From positions 1,426,001-1,490,000 of the forward strand of contig AP014719.1 in assembly GCA_001549895.1 (NCBI GenBank): a stretch of 64,000 nt of DNA, read 5' to 3'. This DNA comes from Arthrobacter sp. Hiyo8. GTDB lineage: Bacteria; Actinomycetota; Actinomycetes; Actinomycetales; Micrococcaceae. Made by a program: the position numbers and the translations under genes. The first letter of the stretch is position 1. Each line of letters opens with the position of its first letter. The notes below the pieces were generated by a model, which was given only the letters and a program-made list of their open reading frames with translations, made no database searches and was not told where the DNA came from. Shown here piece by piece: positions 1-8,413 of this stretch.

Positions 1-526
1 CGACTACCGCCAGCATTGATGCTGCCGCATCGGCGGGAAGTTCGCTGTTATCCACTACCGCGGCCACGCCGCCGACGAGCCTGCTGATCTGCATCGCATC
101 GACTCCGGGGCGCAAGGCCGAGTCCAACGCTTCGATCACGCGCTGATTGGCGCCGAGGTAGGTCTGGCACTTCGCGGCAAACGGGGATCCGGGGTCGCCC
201 AGCGCTGCGGTGATCCGCGCGGCGGCGCCTTTGTGTTCTGTCAGCATCGACGCATAGTCGGTTAGCCAGCTCAACAACCGTTCCCGTGCGGGGGCGTCGA
301 GGGACAGTGCCCGGTCGACGGCGGTGCGGACCTTCTCGGCCCACGCCTCGAGGACCGCGTCGTACAACGACTCCTTGGTGGGGAAGTGCCGGTAGAGCGT
401 GCCGGGTCCCACCTCGGCCGCCTTGGCTACTTCGTCCATCGAAACGGCTTCGAAGCCTTTGACGCGGAAGAGTGCACGCGCAACCTCCACGATCCGGTCG
501 CGGTTGCGTTGAGCGTCAGCGCGCAC
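1..526 (-). CDS. TetR/AcrR family transcriptional regulator (runs off the left edge)
   Basis: Read on the minus strand from GTG at 526-524, the frame stays open to the window edge (175 codons, C-terminus missing). The N-terminus has a classic TetR helix-turn-helix: an R-IVEVARALF helix at residues 11-20, then the recognition segment GPGTLYRHFP at residues 40-49. The remainder is an alpha-helical ligand-binding region typical of the AcrR_C/QacR type. The gene is divergent from the DHA2 efflux pump starting at 641, and the 115-bp gap holds two ACGGAG-type operators, so it most likely represses itself and the pump until a drug-like ligand binds. The start is inferred; the preceding base context shows no strong ribosome site. 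Ligand unknown. Confidence 0.85.
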   Translation of the reverse strand, partial: MRADAQRNRDRIVEVARALFRVKGFEAVSMDEVAKAAEVGPGTLYRHFPTKESLYDAVLEAWAEKVRTAVDRALSLDAPARERLLSWLTDYASMLTEHKGAAARITAALGDPGSPFAAKCQTYLGANQRVIEALDSALRPGVDAMQISRLVGGVAAVVDNSELPADAAASMLAVV

Positions 527-555
527 AGAAACACCTTTCGATTCACCCTTGAAAA

Positions 556-599
556 ACGGAGAGTGTCTCCGTATAGTTCTAAACGGAGCAACTCTCCTC
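556..599. promoter_or_regulatory. Paired TetR operators between tetR and the efflux pump
   Basis: Seen directly: a perfect inverted repeat ACGGAG-N5-CTCCGT at 556-572, and a second copy of the ACGGAG half at 583-588 followed after five bases by CTCCTC (594-599), which keeps four of six matching positions. The two copies are 27 bp apart, on nearly the same face of the helix at two and a half turns. Their place between divergent tetR and a DHA2 pump is the standard arrangement for a TetR-type repressor. Binding by this regulator is inferred. Confidence 0.65.
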
Positions 600-640
600 T
601 TAGTGTACGTCAGCCCCTCGGCTAGAACAGGACACCTCCC

Positions 641-2048
641 ATGACACCCACAATCGCCACACGCGCCCCAGCCGGGATCGTTACATCCGGCCGTCGCGCC
701 GGCAGCATTGGCCTCTGGCTGGTCATGCTGGCCCAACTCATGCTTGTCCTCGACGCGACCGTCGTTAACGTCGCGCTCCCCCACATCGCCACCGACCTCC
801 ACTTCGACCGGGCCGAGCTCAGCTGGGTCCTGAACGGCTACGCCGTCGCTTTCGGCGGCCTCCTGCTGCTCGGCGGACGGATCGGAGACGTGATGGGCCG
901 CCGTCGCACCTTCCTGGTGGGCGTCGCAGCCTTCACGCTCTTCTCCCTGCTTGGTGGCCTCGCCACCTCGCCCTCCTCCTTGTTATCGCACGCGCGCTCC
1001 AGGGCCTCGGCGCCGCATTCGCCGCCCGAGCGTTCTGGCGCTCATCACCACTAGCGCAAAGGACGACGGCGCGCGGAACCGGGCGCTCGCCCTGTTCTCC
1101 GCCATTGCCTCAATGGGTGGCGCGCTCGGGCTCATCCTCGGCGGGCTCCTCACCGACACCACCAGCTGGCGGTGGACCCTCTTCATCAACGTGCCGATCG
1201 GCGTCGTCGTCCTCATTGCGGTGCCGCGCCTGGTCGCGGAAACTCCCCGGCGGCCCGGACGCTTCGACATCCTCGGAGCCGTGACCGCCACTGGCGGCGC
1301 CATCGCCATCGTGTGGGGTCTCATTCAAGCGGGCGACGTCGGATGGTCCAGCCCGCGCACGATCGGCGGCCTGGTTGTCGGGGCCGCACTGATCGCAATT
1401 CTCGCCGCTACCGAGCAGAGGGTGGCCCACCCGCTGCTTCGTCCGCAACTGCTGCGCAGCCCGAGCCGAGTGGCGGCGCTGGCAGCGATGGCAGCAACCT
1501 ACGGCGGGATGCTGGCCATGTTCTTCCTCATGGTCCAGTACCTCGAAGACGATCTGCACCTCACGCCCATGGTCACCGGACTGGCGTTCCTGCCGATGCC
1601 GCTCAGCATCTTCGCGATGTCGCGCATCGTCCCGCGCCTGCTCGAGCGCTTCGGGGCCGTCCGGCTGGTCATCGTCGGTACCGCTCTCCGCGTCGTCGCC
1701 TTCCTGCCGCTGACGCAACTGAACACGGACACCCCGCTCGCCCTCGTTTTGCTTGCACTGCTGGGCACTGGAATCTCGGCCGGCATGACGTTCATGCCGC
1801 TCACCACGCTCGCGCTGCGCAACGTCGAACCCGAGCACGCAGGGTCTGCGTCCGGACTCTTCCAGACGATGCAGCAGCTGGGCGGAGCTGTCGGCCTGGC
1901 CATCGTGGCTTCGATCTACGCGGCCTTCGCGATCCCCGGCGACTTCCTGACCGGCGGGCGGGCCGGGTTCTGGTCTGCAACTGTCCTGTCCGCGCTCGCG
2001 CTGGCAGCCGTCCTGGGGTTGATCTTCAAACCCCGGAAAGCTGTATGA
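641..2048 (+). CDS. DHA2-family (EmrB/QacA) MFS drug efflux transporter, two frameshifts
   Basis: After repair the protein is about 469 residues. Residues 37-47 give the TM1 signature LDATVVNVALP of the 14-TM DHA2 family, and residues 78-88 the motif A loop GGRIGDVMGRR. Many hydrophobic segments follow, ending shortly after the last helix with a basic KPRKAV tail. The frame changes twice, near 971-979 and near 1024-1027; both are explained by one base missing from a C run. The restored reading joins ...LLVIARALQGLGAAFAAPSV..., a common family sequence. The pump sits divergent from tetR with shared operators, so drug-inducible proton-driven export is likely. Substrate unknown. Confidence 0.85.
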
Positions 2049-2055
2049 ACGGTCT

Positions 2056-2559
2056 TTACCGGCCGCCTAGGCCTTTGGCGTAGGCGGCCTGACCCGCATG
2101 CTGAAGGCAATCCGCAATCGTGCTGACCAGGCGCACGCCGAGAGTGACGGGCGGATCCCAGCGGGTGTCGACGATGCGATCAAGGTCCGTGTCACCGAGC
2201 GTTTTCAGGAACGCAACCGTCTGCCGGTGCACGGCGTCGTAGTATTCGAGCAACAGCTCCGGCGGAGCTTGAACCGCATCGACTTTATCGCTCGAGTGGC
2301 CATAGCCGGTGTCGCGTTCGGGTAGCGGCAGCCTGAAGCGGCCGGCAAACTCCTGCGAAGTCCACACCTGTTCGACGCCGGCGGCGGACGCGACTTGGAC
2401 GTCCTCCACGCGGCTGAGGTGCCAGATCAACCACGCAATCGAGTTTCCGCTGCCGGCGGGCCGGCGGATCAAGGACTCGTCGTCGACCCCTTCCAGCGTT
2501 GCGGCCACGACGTCACGGATCCGGCCAAAGGAATCCAGCAGCAGTTCGTTGGATCTCAT
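2056..2559 (-). CDS. DinB-family (mycothiol-transferase-like) protein
   Basis: An intact 167-residue protein from ATG at 2559. DinB-superfamily proteins are four-helix bundles that hold a metal with three histidines; the candidates here are H47 in WHLSR, H111 in HRQT and H154 in the C-terminal CLQHAGQAAY motif. In actinobacteria this family includes mycothiol-dependent S-transferases and isomerases, so a role in thiol-dependent detoxification is plausible but not shown. It converges with the efflux pump (8-bp gap). No partner gene points to a specific substrate. Confidence 0.8.
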   Translation of the reverse strand: MRSNELLLDSFGRIRDVVAATLEGVDDESLIRRPAGSGNSIAWLIWHLSRVEDVQVASAAGVEQVWTSQEFAGRFRLPLPERDTGYGHSSDKVDAVQAPPELLLEYYDAVHRQTVAFLKTLGDTDLDRIVDTRWDPPVTLGVRLVSTIADCLQHAGQAAYAKGLGGR

Positions 2560-2589
2560 CGCGTCCTTTCAGTGGTGCGTTGGCTACGC

Positions 2590-2879
2590 CTACCACCCAA
2601 TCAGAGCCCGAACCGCCTGGGCAACCTGTTGTGGGGTTCGTGGTCCCGTCGGCACCACATGAGTTTCGATTTGGGTCTCGCTCAGGATTTCATCGAGCTC
2701 CACGCTGCGATCCAGGTGCCAGGTCAGCTCCTGGCCGTTCGGCTCGTGTCTGTTTCGAGGTCAATCACGGCGTTGCTGATTCCGTCGTCGGCGAGAAGCC
2801 AGTGCAAGGCTTCGCCGGTGCTCGTCTTGCCGGCACCAACCGTGCCGTTGAGGAAAACACTCTCAAGGTCCATAGCCAT
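2590..2879 (-). pseudogene. Internally deleted P-loop kinase-like protein
   Basis: On the minus strand, ATG at 2879 (a second in-frame ATG lies at 2873) begins a protein with a clear Walker A, NGTVGAGKTS, followed by GEALHWLLADDGISNAVIDLE. The frame then breaks off into TDTSRTARS and a stop. A second frame resumes with ELTWHLDRSVELDEILSE and ends ALIGW at 2590. Related actinobacterial AAA/adenylate-kinase-like proteins are about 170-180 residues, with roughly 80 residues between these two parts. Here the parts are almost adjacent, so the middle of the gene is gone. This differs from the one-base shifts elsewhere in the window and looks like true decay. Confidence 0.6.
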
Positions 2880-3010
2880 CCAAGGAGTCTAGGCAGCAGA
2901 TCGGGCGCACCCTGCCCGGGTATTCAAAATGACCACGTATGCAGCGACGGGAGGCGATCCGCGGGCATAAGCTACAAGCAGAACGTCTCTTCCGACGCCG
3001 GGGAGCTCAA

Positions 3011-3331
3011 ATGGACACTGAATTCGCTGATGTCATCGGTCATGATGTCACGACGATCACTTGCCTGTGCGGAAACACCGTCAGCAAAGAGGGATTGATT
3101 CAGGCCAATTCGCAAGGCCTCCCTGTTTTCGCCGGGCCGACAAGCCGTCCCCGCCGGACTCGCCCCGTGGCCCGACGATGAGGACCTCTACACCTTGTGT
3201 CCGTCCTGCGGCCGGGTTTACCACGACACCGTCATTGAAGCGACAGGGACCGCCCCGTGGCCTTCCAAGTTGACGTCACCGCCGGCCCGATCGCCGAGGC
3301 GATCCGGGTTCACTGGGAGCTCAGCACCTGA
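3011..3331 (+). CDS. Small zinc-ribbon hypothetical protein, frameshifted
   Basis: ATG at 3011 opens a protein beginning MDTEFADVIGHDVTTITCLCGN. A second cysteine pair, CPSCGRVYHD, follows in another frame (around 3198-3227), and the end HWELST plus stop at 3329-3331 is back in the first frame. Two single-base changes, near 3140-3150 and near 3258-3263, restore one protein of about 106 residues with a CxC...CxxC zinc ribbon. Small proteins of this plan are common in Arthrobacter, but I know no assigned function. It lies just upstream of the DUF222/HNH gene. Confidence 0.5.
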
Positions 3332-3395
3332 TTCTTGGGACGTGTTTTCCTTGTTTCGCTTGTCGCGACGCCGAACGGCCGTGCGGGAGGTAAAA

Positions 3396-3424
3396 ATGTC
3401 AGACCCCCGTGACAGGGTTTATTC
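3396..3424 (+). promoter_or_regulatory. TGTCAGACCCC motif ahead of the DUF222/HNH gene
   Basis: The 29 bases before the chosen HNH start contain TGTCAGACCCCC followed by a short G-rich then AT-rich stretch running into ATG at 3425. From memory, a similar TGTC(A/G)GACCCC stretch often precedes DUF222/HNH genes in actinobacteria, suggesting a family-specific promoter or leader. The alternative start ATG at 3396 (after GGAGG at 3389) is in a different frame from the protein at 3425, but given the frameshifts here it cannot be excluded. Confidence 0.35.
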
Positions 3425-5190
3425 ATGGAAGGCATCGGTCAACTCGTCGCACCTCGGGCAGCCGCGCCCGACGGCGGGATCCCGTCGCCGGGACGCCTGT
3501 CCCGCCGGCTGAAGCCCGTCCCCGCCCGGCACGCGCAGTTCCAATTCGCAGCGCAGTTCCAAAACCCAGCGCAGTTCCAAAACCCTTCCCAGTTCCAAAA
3601 CCCTTCCCGGCTCCGAAACCCGGCCGCCGTGCCGTCCGCCGCGGGTGGCCTTGACCGGGCGGTCGCGGCGATGGATGCGCTGCGCTCAACCGCCGTCGCC
3701 GACGCCCGCTCGTTCGGTTTCCTTGATGCCGCGGATTTCGCCGGCACGGTCGAAGAGATCTCCCGGACGGTCGAGTTCCTGCAGCTCGTCGCGGCCCAGG
3801 CCGTGGAACGGACCCGCAGCGAAGCCCAGGCCTCCCGCCGGCCGTCCGCGGCGCCGGGCTGGCGGACCGGCTGGACCGAACCCGCGGCAACCGATACGGG
3901 AACCGCAGCAGCGGACGCGGGAATTCCGGCAGACGCGCCGGACGCGGCGGATGCGCCGGGGTCCGCGCCCGGCCCACGGCAGCGGCCGCCGCGGTCGACG
4001 ACGGCTACCGGAACGCCGCCGAATTCCTGCGCGCCCGGCTGCGGATCGGCATCAGCGAGGCCGGCGACGGCTCGCCCTGGCCTCCGGCGTGCTCCCGCAG
4101 ACAGGACTCACCGGACAAGACCTCCCCGCACGCCACGAAGTCCTCGCCGCGGCCCTGTCCACCGCAGCCGTGCCGACCCGCTCGGCCACGATCATCAGCA
4201 CGGCCCTGGAGCAGGTACGCCACCACGCCGACCCGGACACCGCCCGGCAGATGGAACACTCCCTCACCCGCACCGCCCTGGAGAGCGATCCCGATTTCGT
4301 GCACCGGACGGCCAAACGCTGGGTCGACGCCCTCGACCAGGACGGAACCGAACCCGGCGAGGAAGAACTCCGCCACCGCCAGGGAGCGTTCATCCGCAAA
4401 CCCCGCCACGGCCTGCACCACCTGGAAGTCTTCGCCACCGCCGAACAATACGAAACCCTCGCCACCGCCATGAACACCGCCACCAACCCCGCCTCCAGCA
4501 CACCACCGACACCGACGCAGCCGACGACGGCGCGGCTGACAGCGGCGCGCACCCCGCCCTGGACCGCCGCTCCCGGGCCCAGAAACTGCTCGACGGGCTC
4601 ACCGGCGCCTGCGCAGCGGCCCTGACCACCGGGCAACTGCCCGCCAACGGCGGCCTCCGGCCCCAGGTCATGGTCACCATCGACTACCAAGACCTCCTCG
4701 GCCGCCTCCAACACCTCGAACACCTCGACCGCGAAACGCCCACCGCCCCGGCCCGCGCCTCAGCAGCGGCGCGTCCACGTTCCAGGGCCCCATCCACCCC
4801 ACAGTCATCCGCAAGATCGCCTGCGACGCGGACATCATCCCCGTCCTCCTCGGCAGCAAAAGCCGCGTCCTGGACATCGGCCGCACCACCCGCATCTTCC
4901 CGCCCCACATCCGCAAAGCCATCATCGCCCGCGACCAAGGCTGCGCCTTCCCCGACTGCACCATCCCCGCACCCTGGTGCGAAGCCCACCACATCACCTA
5001 CTGGTCCAACCAAGGCACCACCGGAACCGACAACGGCACCCTGCTCTGCAGCCACCACCACCACGTCATCCACAAAGAACACTGGACCATCACCCTGGAC
5101 AACGGCACCGCATGGTTCAAACCACCACCCCACCTCGACCCCCGCCAAACACCCCGCCGCAACCACCACTTCAGACCCATCCGGACATAA
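3425..5190 (+). CDS. DUF222 / HNH endonuclease family protein (13E12 type), several frameshifts
   Basis: After repair the protein is about 589 residues, normal for this family. Order: a Gln/Pro repeat near residues 38-62; the DUF222 helical region (DRAVAAMDALRSTAVADARS... through ...SGVLPQTGLTGQDLPARHEVL and the RKPRHGLHHLEVFATAEQYE segment); then a C-terminal HNH nuclease, with CAFPDC, CEAHHITYW and LLCSHHHHVIH supplying the zinc-finger-like ββα metal site. The frame changes near 3985, 4060, 4480 and 4770, so a single uninterrupted reading is not possible as given. These proteins are multicopy in Arthrobacter and mycobacteria and are suspected mobile or DNA-processing nucleases; their real role is unsettled. 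The stop is TAA at 5188-5190. Confidence 0.75.
3536..3609 (+). repeat. 18-bp in-frame tandem repeat coding (A/S)QFQNP
   Basis: Directly visible: the unit CAGTTCCAAAACCC plus four variable bases occurs about four times, with degenerate end copies (CAGTTCCAATTCGC at the left, CGGCTCCGAAACCC at the right). The period is 18 bp, so the reading frame is kept and the protein gains a run of Gln-Phe-Gln-Asn-Pro units near the N-terminus of the DUF222/HNH protein. It lies before the conserved domain, where such proteins usually have a short variable head. Confidence 0.8.
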
Positions 5191-5236
5191 ACCCGCCCAC
5201 GCAGGAAATGCGCCGGACCCAGTCCGCCAAAATCCG

Positions 5237-5266
5237 TTGACATGTGACCAAATGGTCACCTATTCT
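5237..5266 (+). promoter_or_regulatory. Promoter and self-operator of the ArsR-SRPBCC gene
   Basis: A consensus -35 TTGACA (5237-5242) is followed after 18 bp by TATTCT (5261-5266). Between them lies GTGACC-AAAT-GGTCAC (5244-5259), a perfect 6-bp inverted repeat. The ATG of the regulator is at 5273, six bases after the -10, where transcription would be expected to start, so the mRNA is probably leaderless. A bound ArsR-type dimer would block the polymerase, indicating autorepression. Inferred from sequence only. Confidence 0.65.
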
Positions 5267-5272
5267 GAATGC

Positions 5273-6028
5273 ATGGACGCCGTCTTCAAGGCACTTTCCG
5301 ACCCCACCCGCAGGGATCTGCTCGACGAGCTGTTCCGCGAGGACGGGCAGACGCTCAGCGCGCTTGAAGCACGGTTCGACATGACCCGTTTCGGGATCAT
5401 GAAGCACCTCAAGATCCTTGAGGAAGCCGGGCTGGTTGTGACCCGCCGTCGTGGTCGCGAAAAGCTCCACTACCTGAATCCGGTACCCATCAGGCTCGTC
5501 CACGACCGCTGGGTGAGCAAATATGCAGAACCATGGGCCGCTGCGTTGAGCGACCTCAAGACCAGATTGGAAAGTCCCGTGGAAAAGATCTTCGAAATCT
5601 ACATCAAGACCACTCCGGAGCGGCTCTGGGAAGCCATCACGGACAGCGACACCCGCAGCAAGTACCAGTTCGGCAACACCCACACTGCCGACTGGACGCC
5701 GGGCGGCCACTACGAGATGCACAATCCCAAGGCGAACGGAATGGTCCTGGGCGAAGGCGAAAACGTGGAGGTCGATCCCCCGCGCCGGCTCGTGCAGACC
5801 ATGCGCGCGCTCTGGGGTGAGGACGTCAAAGCCGAGGGCACATCACGCGTCACGTGGGAGATCGAACCGGTCGGCGATTCCTGCCACCTGACCGTCACCC
5901 ACAGCGACCTCCGCGAAGGCGGCAACGACCAGATCTACGGCGGTTGGCCGATGATCCTCTCCGGCCTCAAGACCTGGCTGGAGACCGGCGAAGTCCTGAC
6001 GACTCCCGGTTCATTGATGTATTCGTGA
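5273..6028 (+). CDS. ArsR-family regulator fused to an SRPBCC (AHSA1-like) ligand-binding domain
   Basis: An intact 251-residue protein. Residues 1-95 are a winged helix of ArsR type (MDAVFKALSDPTRRDLLDEL, then the recognition region TRFGIMKHLKILEEAGLV and the wing RRRGREKLHYLN). Residues about 103-245 form an AHSA1/SRPBCC fold (IFEIYIKTTPERLWEAITD..., ending GWPMILSGLKTWLETGE). The fusion is a known one-component design in which the hydrophobic SRPBCC pocket is expected to sense a small molecule. No cysteine metal site of the ArsR kind is evident, so metal sensing is unlikely. The promoter carries its own palindrome. Target genes other than itself are unknown. Confidence 0.85.
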   Translation: MDAVFKALSDPTRRDLLDELFREDGQTLSALEARFDMTRFGIMKHLKILEEAGLVVTRRRGREKLHYLNPVPIRLVHDRWVSKYAEPWAAALSDLKTRLESPVEKIFEIYIKTTPERLWEAITDSDTRSKYQFGNTHTADWTPGGHYEMHNPKANGMVLGEGENVEVDPPRRLVQTMRALWGEDVKAEGTSRVTWEIEPVGDSCHLTVTHSDLREGGNDQIYGGWPMILSGLKTWLETGEVLTTPGSLMYS

Positions 6029-6408
6029 GGCTCGACGGCGGCGCGACCCGCCGCTTTAGGCCCTGGCAGCGGGGACGAGGCCGCGTTGAGGTACTCCAGG
6101 TGCGCCAGCGTCGGGGCAGTAACGTTCGCCGCGTACTCCGGGTGCTTGGTGAGGAACTTCTTGATGAAAGGGCACACCGGCACAATCCGGAGTCCCTCGC
6201 TCATGGTCTCGTTCAGGGCCACCTCGGCGAGCCTGCCCGCAAGCCCTTGTCCGCCGAACTCCTCGTTGATCACGGTGTGGTAGAAGATCCGCTGAGGGGA
6301 CCCGCCGTCGTCGTACGCCTTGTACGCCGCCTTCCCGATGACGTGGCCGTCAACGAGCACCTCAAAGCGTTCGCGGTCAACGTTGTGGCGGAAAGTGGCA
6401 TCGGTCAT
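5935..6408 (-). CDS. GNAT-family N-acetyltransferase (YjdJ-like)
   Basis: From ATG at 6408 (MTDATFRHNVDRERFEVLVDG) the first 105 or so residues match small YjdJ-type GNATs: YHTVINEEFGGQGLAGRLAEVAL holds the acetyl-CoA-binding Q-x-x-G-x-A loop, and CPFIKKFLTKHPEY is the family's C-terminal signature. Family members normally end soon after this point. Here the frame runs on for about 50 residues antisense to the SRPBCC gene (94-bp overlap, stop at 5935), so the real stop was probably lost to a base error near 6080 and the tail may not exist. Substrate unknown. Confidence 0.75.
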   Translation of the reverse strand: MTDATFRHNVDRERFEVLVDGHVIGKAAYKAYDDGGSPQRIFYHTVINEEFGGQGLAGRLAEVALNETMSEGLRIVPVCPFIKKFLTKHPEYAANVTAPTLAHLEYLNAASSPLPGPKAAGRAAVEPHEYINEPGVVRTSPVSSQVLRPERIIGQPP

Positions 6409-6473
6409 CGCTAGCTCCTCGGTTAGGTTCTGTTGACCTACCCTAACCTCGGAGCCTGGGCGCTTGTTCCCAA

Positions 6474-6508
6474 GTTTTCTCCAAGTCGCATGTGGACTTG
6501 GAGAAAAC
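6474..6508 (-). terminator. 14-bp perfect hairpin downstream of the X25-domain gene
   Basis: GTTTTCTCCAAGTC (6474-6487) is the exact reverse complement of 6495-6508, with a 7-base loop GCATGTG. It starts 13 bp beyond the stop of the X25-domain gene (minus strand) and ends 65 bp before the GNAT start. There is no long T tract, as is usual in high-G+C actinobacteria, so it is either a tail-less terminator or an operator for the GNAT gene. Confidence 0.6.
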
Positions 6509-6521
6509 GTGGGAGAACCGG

Positions 6522-7345
6522 CTAAGCCGTGACGATGTCGCGTGTGGCGTGGTCGTACGTGAAGGTGACCTTGCCGCCGTCGTGCTTTAGCTCGTGGTTG
6601 GCACCGTCACGTGCGCCGAACGCGCCGTAGTTCTCGTCCCACGAACGGTTCAGCGCGATCTTGTACGTGTAGAAACCGGCAGGCAACGTGGCGGCGAGGG
6701 TCCACACCTTGCGACGGGCGTTGAACTTCATCTGCACCTCGTCGTACTGCGGGGCCCAGTCCTCCGGCGCGCCGAGAATCGTGTTGAAGTCACCAGCGAT
6801 CGCGACGGCGGACGGCTGCTCGAGCTTCTCGACGGCGGCAGCCGCTTTGGGTGCTGCAGCTTTCTTGGGCGTTGCCTTGGCGGCGGGGCCTTCGTTGCCG
6901 CAGCTTTGGCAGCAGGTGCCTTTTCCACTGCGGGAGCCTTCTTGGCCGCGGTCTTCCTGGCGGGAGCCTTCTTGACGGGAGCTGTGGGAAGCGGGGTATC
7001 TGCCGGGACGGGGATGCCCTCAGTCAGCGCCGTGACGAACTCGTCCGGCTTGGCGAAAGCGACCGTGGCACGCAGGCCGTCGTCGGTGATGGTCCAGCCT
7101 GAACGGCCCTTGACGAGCCAGCCAGCCTTGACCAGCTTCGCTGTCTCCGTCGTCAGGCTCTTATGGCCGCGCGGAATGCCTCCACTGAGCAGCTCACTCT
7201 CACGCTCATCCAGCGGGACACGGACAATCGCTTCTGCCAGGATCTCGCCGGCATTCAACGACTTCTCGGACCACGTTCCCTCAGCCAAGACGTCCAGGAC
7301 GGTCTTGAGACGGGCACTGCTTTTTTCGACGGTGGACTTGGCCAC
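6522..7345 (-). CDS. Protein with winged-helix-like N-terminus, Ala/Lys linker and X25 (pullulanase-type) domain
   Basis: Start GTG at 7345, chosen because AAGGAG lies seven bases upstream. The first ~150 residues (TVEKSSARLKTVLDVLAEGTW..., TETAKLVKAGWLVKGRSGW, ITDDGLRATVAF) look like a helical/wHTH module. An Ala/Lys/Pro-rich linker follows with many KKAPA and AAKAA units. The C-terminus (VQMKFNARRKVWTLAATLPAG, FYTYKIALNRSWDENYG) is an X25/CBM48-like carbohydrate-binding beta-sandwich as seen at the N-terminus of pullulanases. A frameshift near 6882-6890 in the linker separates the halves. No catalytic domain is present. A glycan-linked role is possible, but the histone-like linker also suggests DNA binding. 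Stop at 6522. Confidence 0.6.
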
Positions 7346-7638
7346 TGGGTCTCCTTCAACGGCGAACATTCCTTCAGCAGTCTGCCAATGTTCTGTAAAT
7401 TCTGGCGACTGTTCTTGGTAAACACCGTGTGTCGTGACCCACTATTACGCTCAATCGCCGGCAAGTGATGGGCGGCTCTCGGGTACCGGCCGGTAGCTGG
7501 CGCTTGGGGTACCCTCGAGGGCCTCCGGAGAGCCCCGGCTAGAATCCGCTTCCTTCCGAGCGGCGCCGTGTGCGCCGATATCCACAACCTTGCTCCTCGG
7601 CGGGCATATCCCCTCAGGAATCGGCTAGCTTAAACCCC
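7346..7638. other. Divergent intergenic region
   Basis: This 293-bp gap lies between two divergent genes. It contains a short pair of GGTACC-type sequences around 7489-7521 (GGTACCGGCC...GGGGTACC) and an A/C-rich stretch TTAAACCCC just before the 7639 start. I see no RNA gene or strong hairpin; it presumably holds the two promoters. Confidence 0.4.
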
Positions 7639-8352
7639 ATGGGGAAAAAGCCTATGCAAGACGAAAACGAGCAATGGACTGCCCGCGACGAGGCACTTTG
7701 GACCACCGCGGAATTGGCAGTCCTCACGATGCGCGGCCAGTTGGGGCAACGTCAGCACCTTCCAGTACCGTTCGCCCTTCGGCTGGGCGGACCCGAGGAG
7801 AGGATCGTTGCACATGGAGGGTTTCAGCTGCTCTCCTGGCATGCACCCGGTGACGGTAGTTACGCCCACAGCCACGGAATGATGGTTGCCACCGGAAGAG
7901 GTGGACTGGCCATGATGGCCGGTTTCGCCGCCGCGCAGGCTATTGGCAACGCATCACGACGCCGGCAGGCAGCTGAAATGGCCCAGCCGCGTTGGGTTCC
8001 AATCGACCACGGGACGGTCGCCGTGAGCAACTTTGGGTTTTACCTTCACTCCCCCACTGGCATCCATGCCTGGAACTGGCACAGCATCCATATGGCCTCA
8101 TTGGTGGGTCCAGGGCAGCTCAGCATCGACGGAGTTTCGGAGAATGGCCCGATCAAGTGGATCCTTCACTCTGATTGGGCCGAACTCGTCTTCATGCTCT
8201 GGGCGTCCGTCTGTAATCCGACCCATCCCCAGATGACCGACCGGACATGGCTCCCCCAGGATTGGATGACCAAAGCCATGGTGCATGCAATGAGCAATCA
8301 AGGCTATCCAACTCACTTCGCGTTTCAGGAAGTGGTCCGGGAACTTCGATAG
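7639..8352 (+). CDS. Hypothetical protein, unknown family
   Basis: An intact frame of 237 residues from ATG at 7639 (MGKKPMQDENEQ); a second ATG at 7654 is an equal candidate. No signal peptide. A helical, glycine-rich stretch (GRGGLAMMAGFAAAQAIGN, about residues 90-108) precedes a segment RRRQAAEMAQPRWVPIDHGTV. The second half is rich in Trp and His (GIHAWNWHSIHMASLVGPG, SENGPIKWILHSDWAELVFMLWA) and resembles beta-strand repeats of PH-like folds, but I do not recognise the family. Codon use is like its neighbours. The gene stands alone, convergent with the adenine deaminase gene. Confidence 0.6.
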   Translation: MGKKPMQDENEQWTARDEALWTTAELAVLTMRGQLGQRQHLPVPFALRLGGPEERIVAHGGFQLLSWHAPGDGSYAHSHGMMVATGRGGLAMMAGFAAAQAIGNASRRRQAAEMAQPRWVPIDHGTVAVSNFGFYLHSPTGIHAWNWHSIHMASLVGPGQLSIDGVSENGPIKWILHSDWAELVFMLWASVCNPTHPQMTDRTWLPQDWMTKAMVHAMSNQGYPTHFAFQEVVRELR

Positions 8353-8413
8353 GGCTGGTGGGCCGACAGCGAGGGCTTAGCTCCGCGCAGCGCGGTGATC
8401 GACCCGCGACCGA

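Noticed and set aside
3425..6028. A single 867-residue protein joining DUF222/HNH to ArsR-SRPBCC
   Set aside because: The HNH domain is read in another frame and ends at 5190, and a promoter with -35, -10 and operator lies at 5237-5266 before the regulator's own ATG.
6421..6450. TTAGGTT...CCTAACC as an iron-box (DtxR/IdeR) ahead of the GNAT gene
   Set aside because: The half-sites are spaced too widely for the 19-bp DtxR/IdeR palindrome and the gene has no link to iron.
7255..7587. A minus-strand open frame of 110 codons across the 5' end of the X25 gene
   Set aside because: No ribosome site, overlaps the X25 gene in another frame, and shows no conserved motif.
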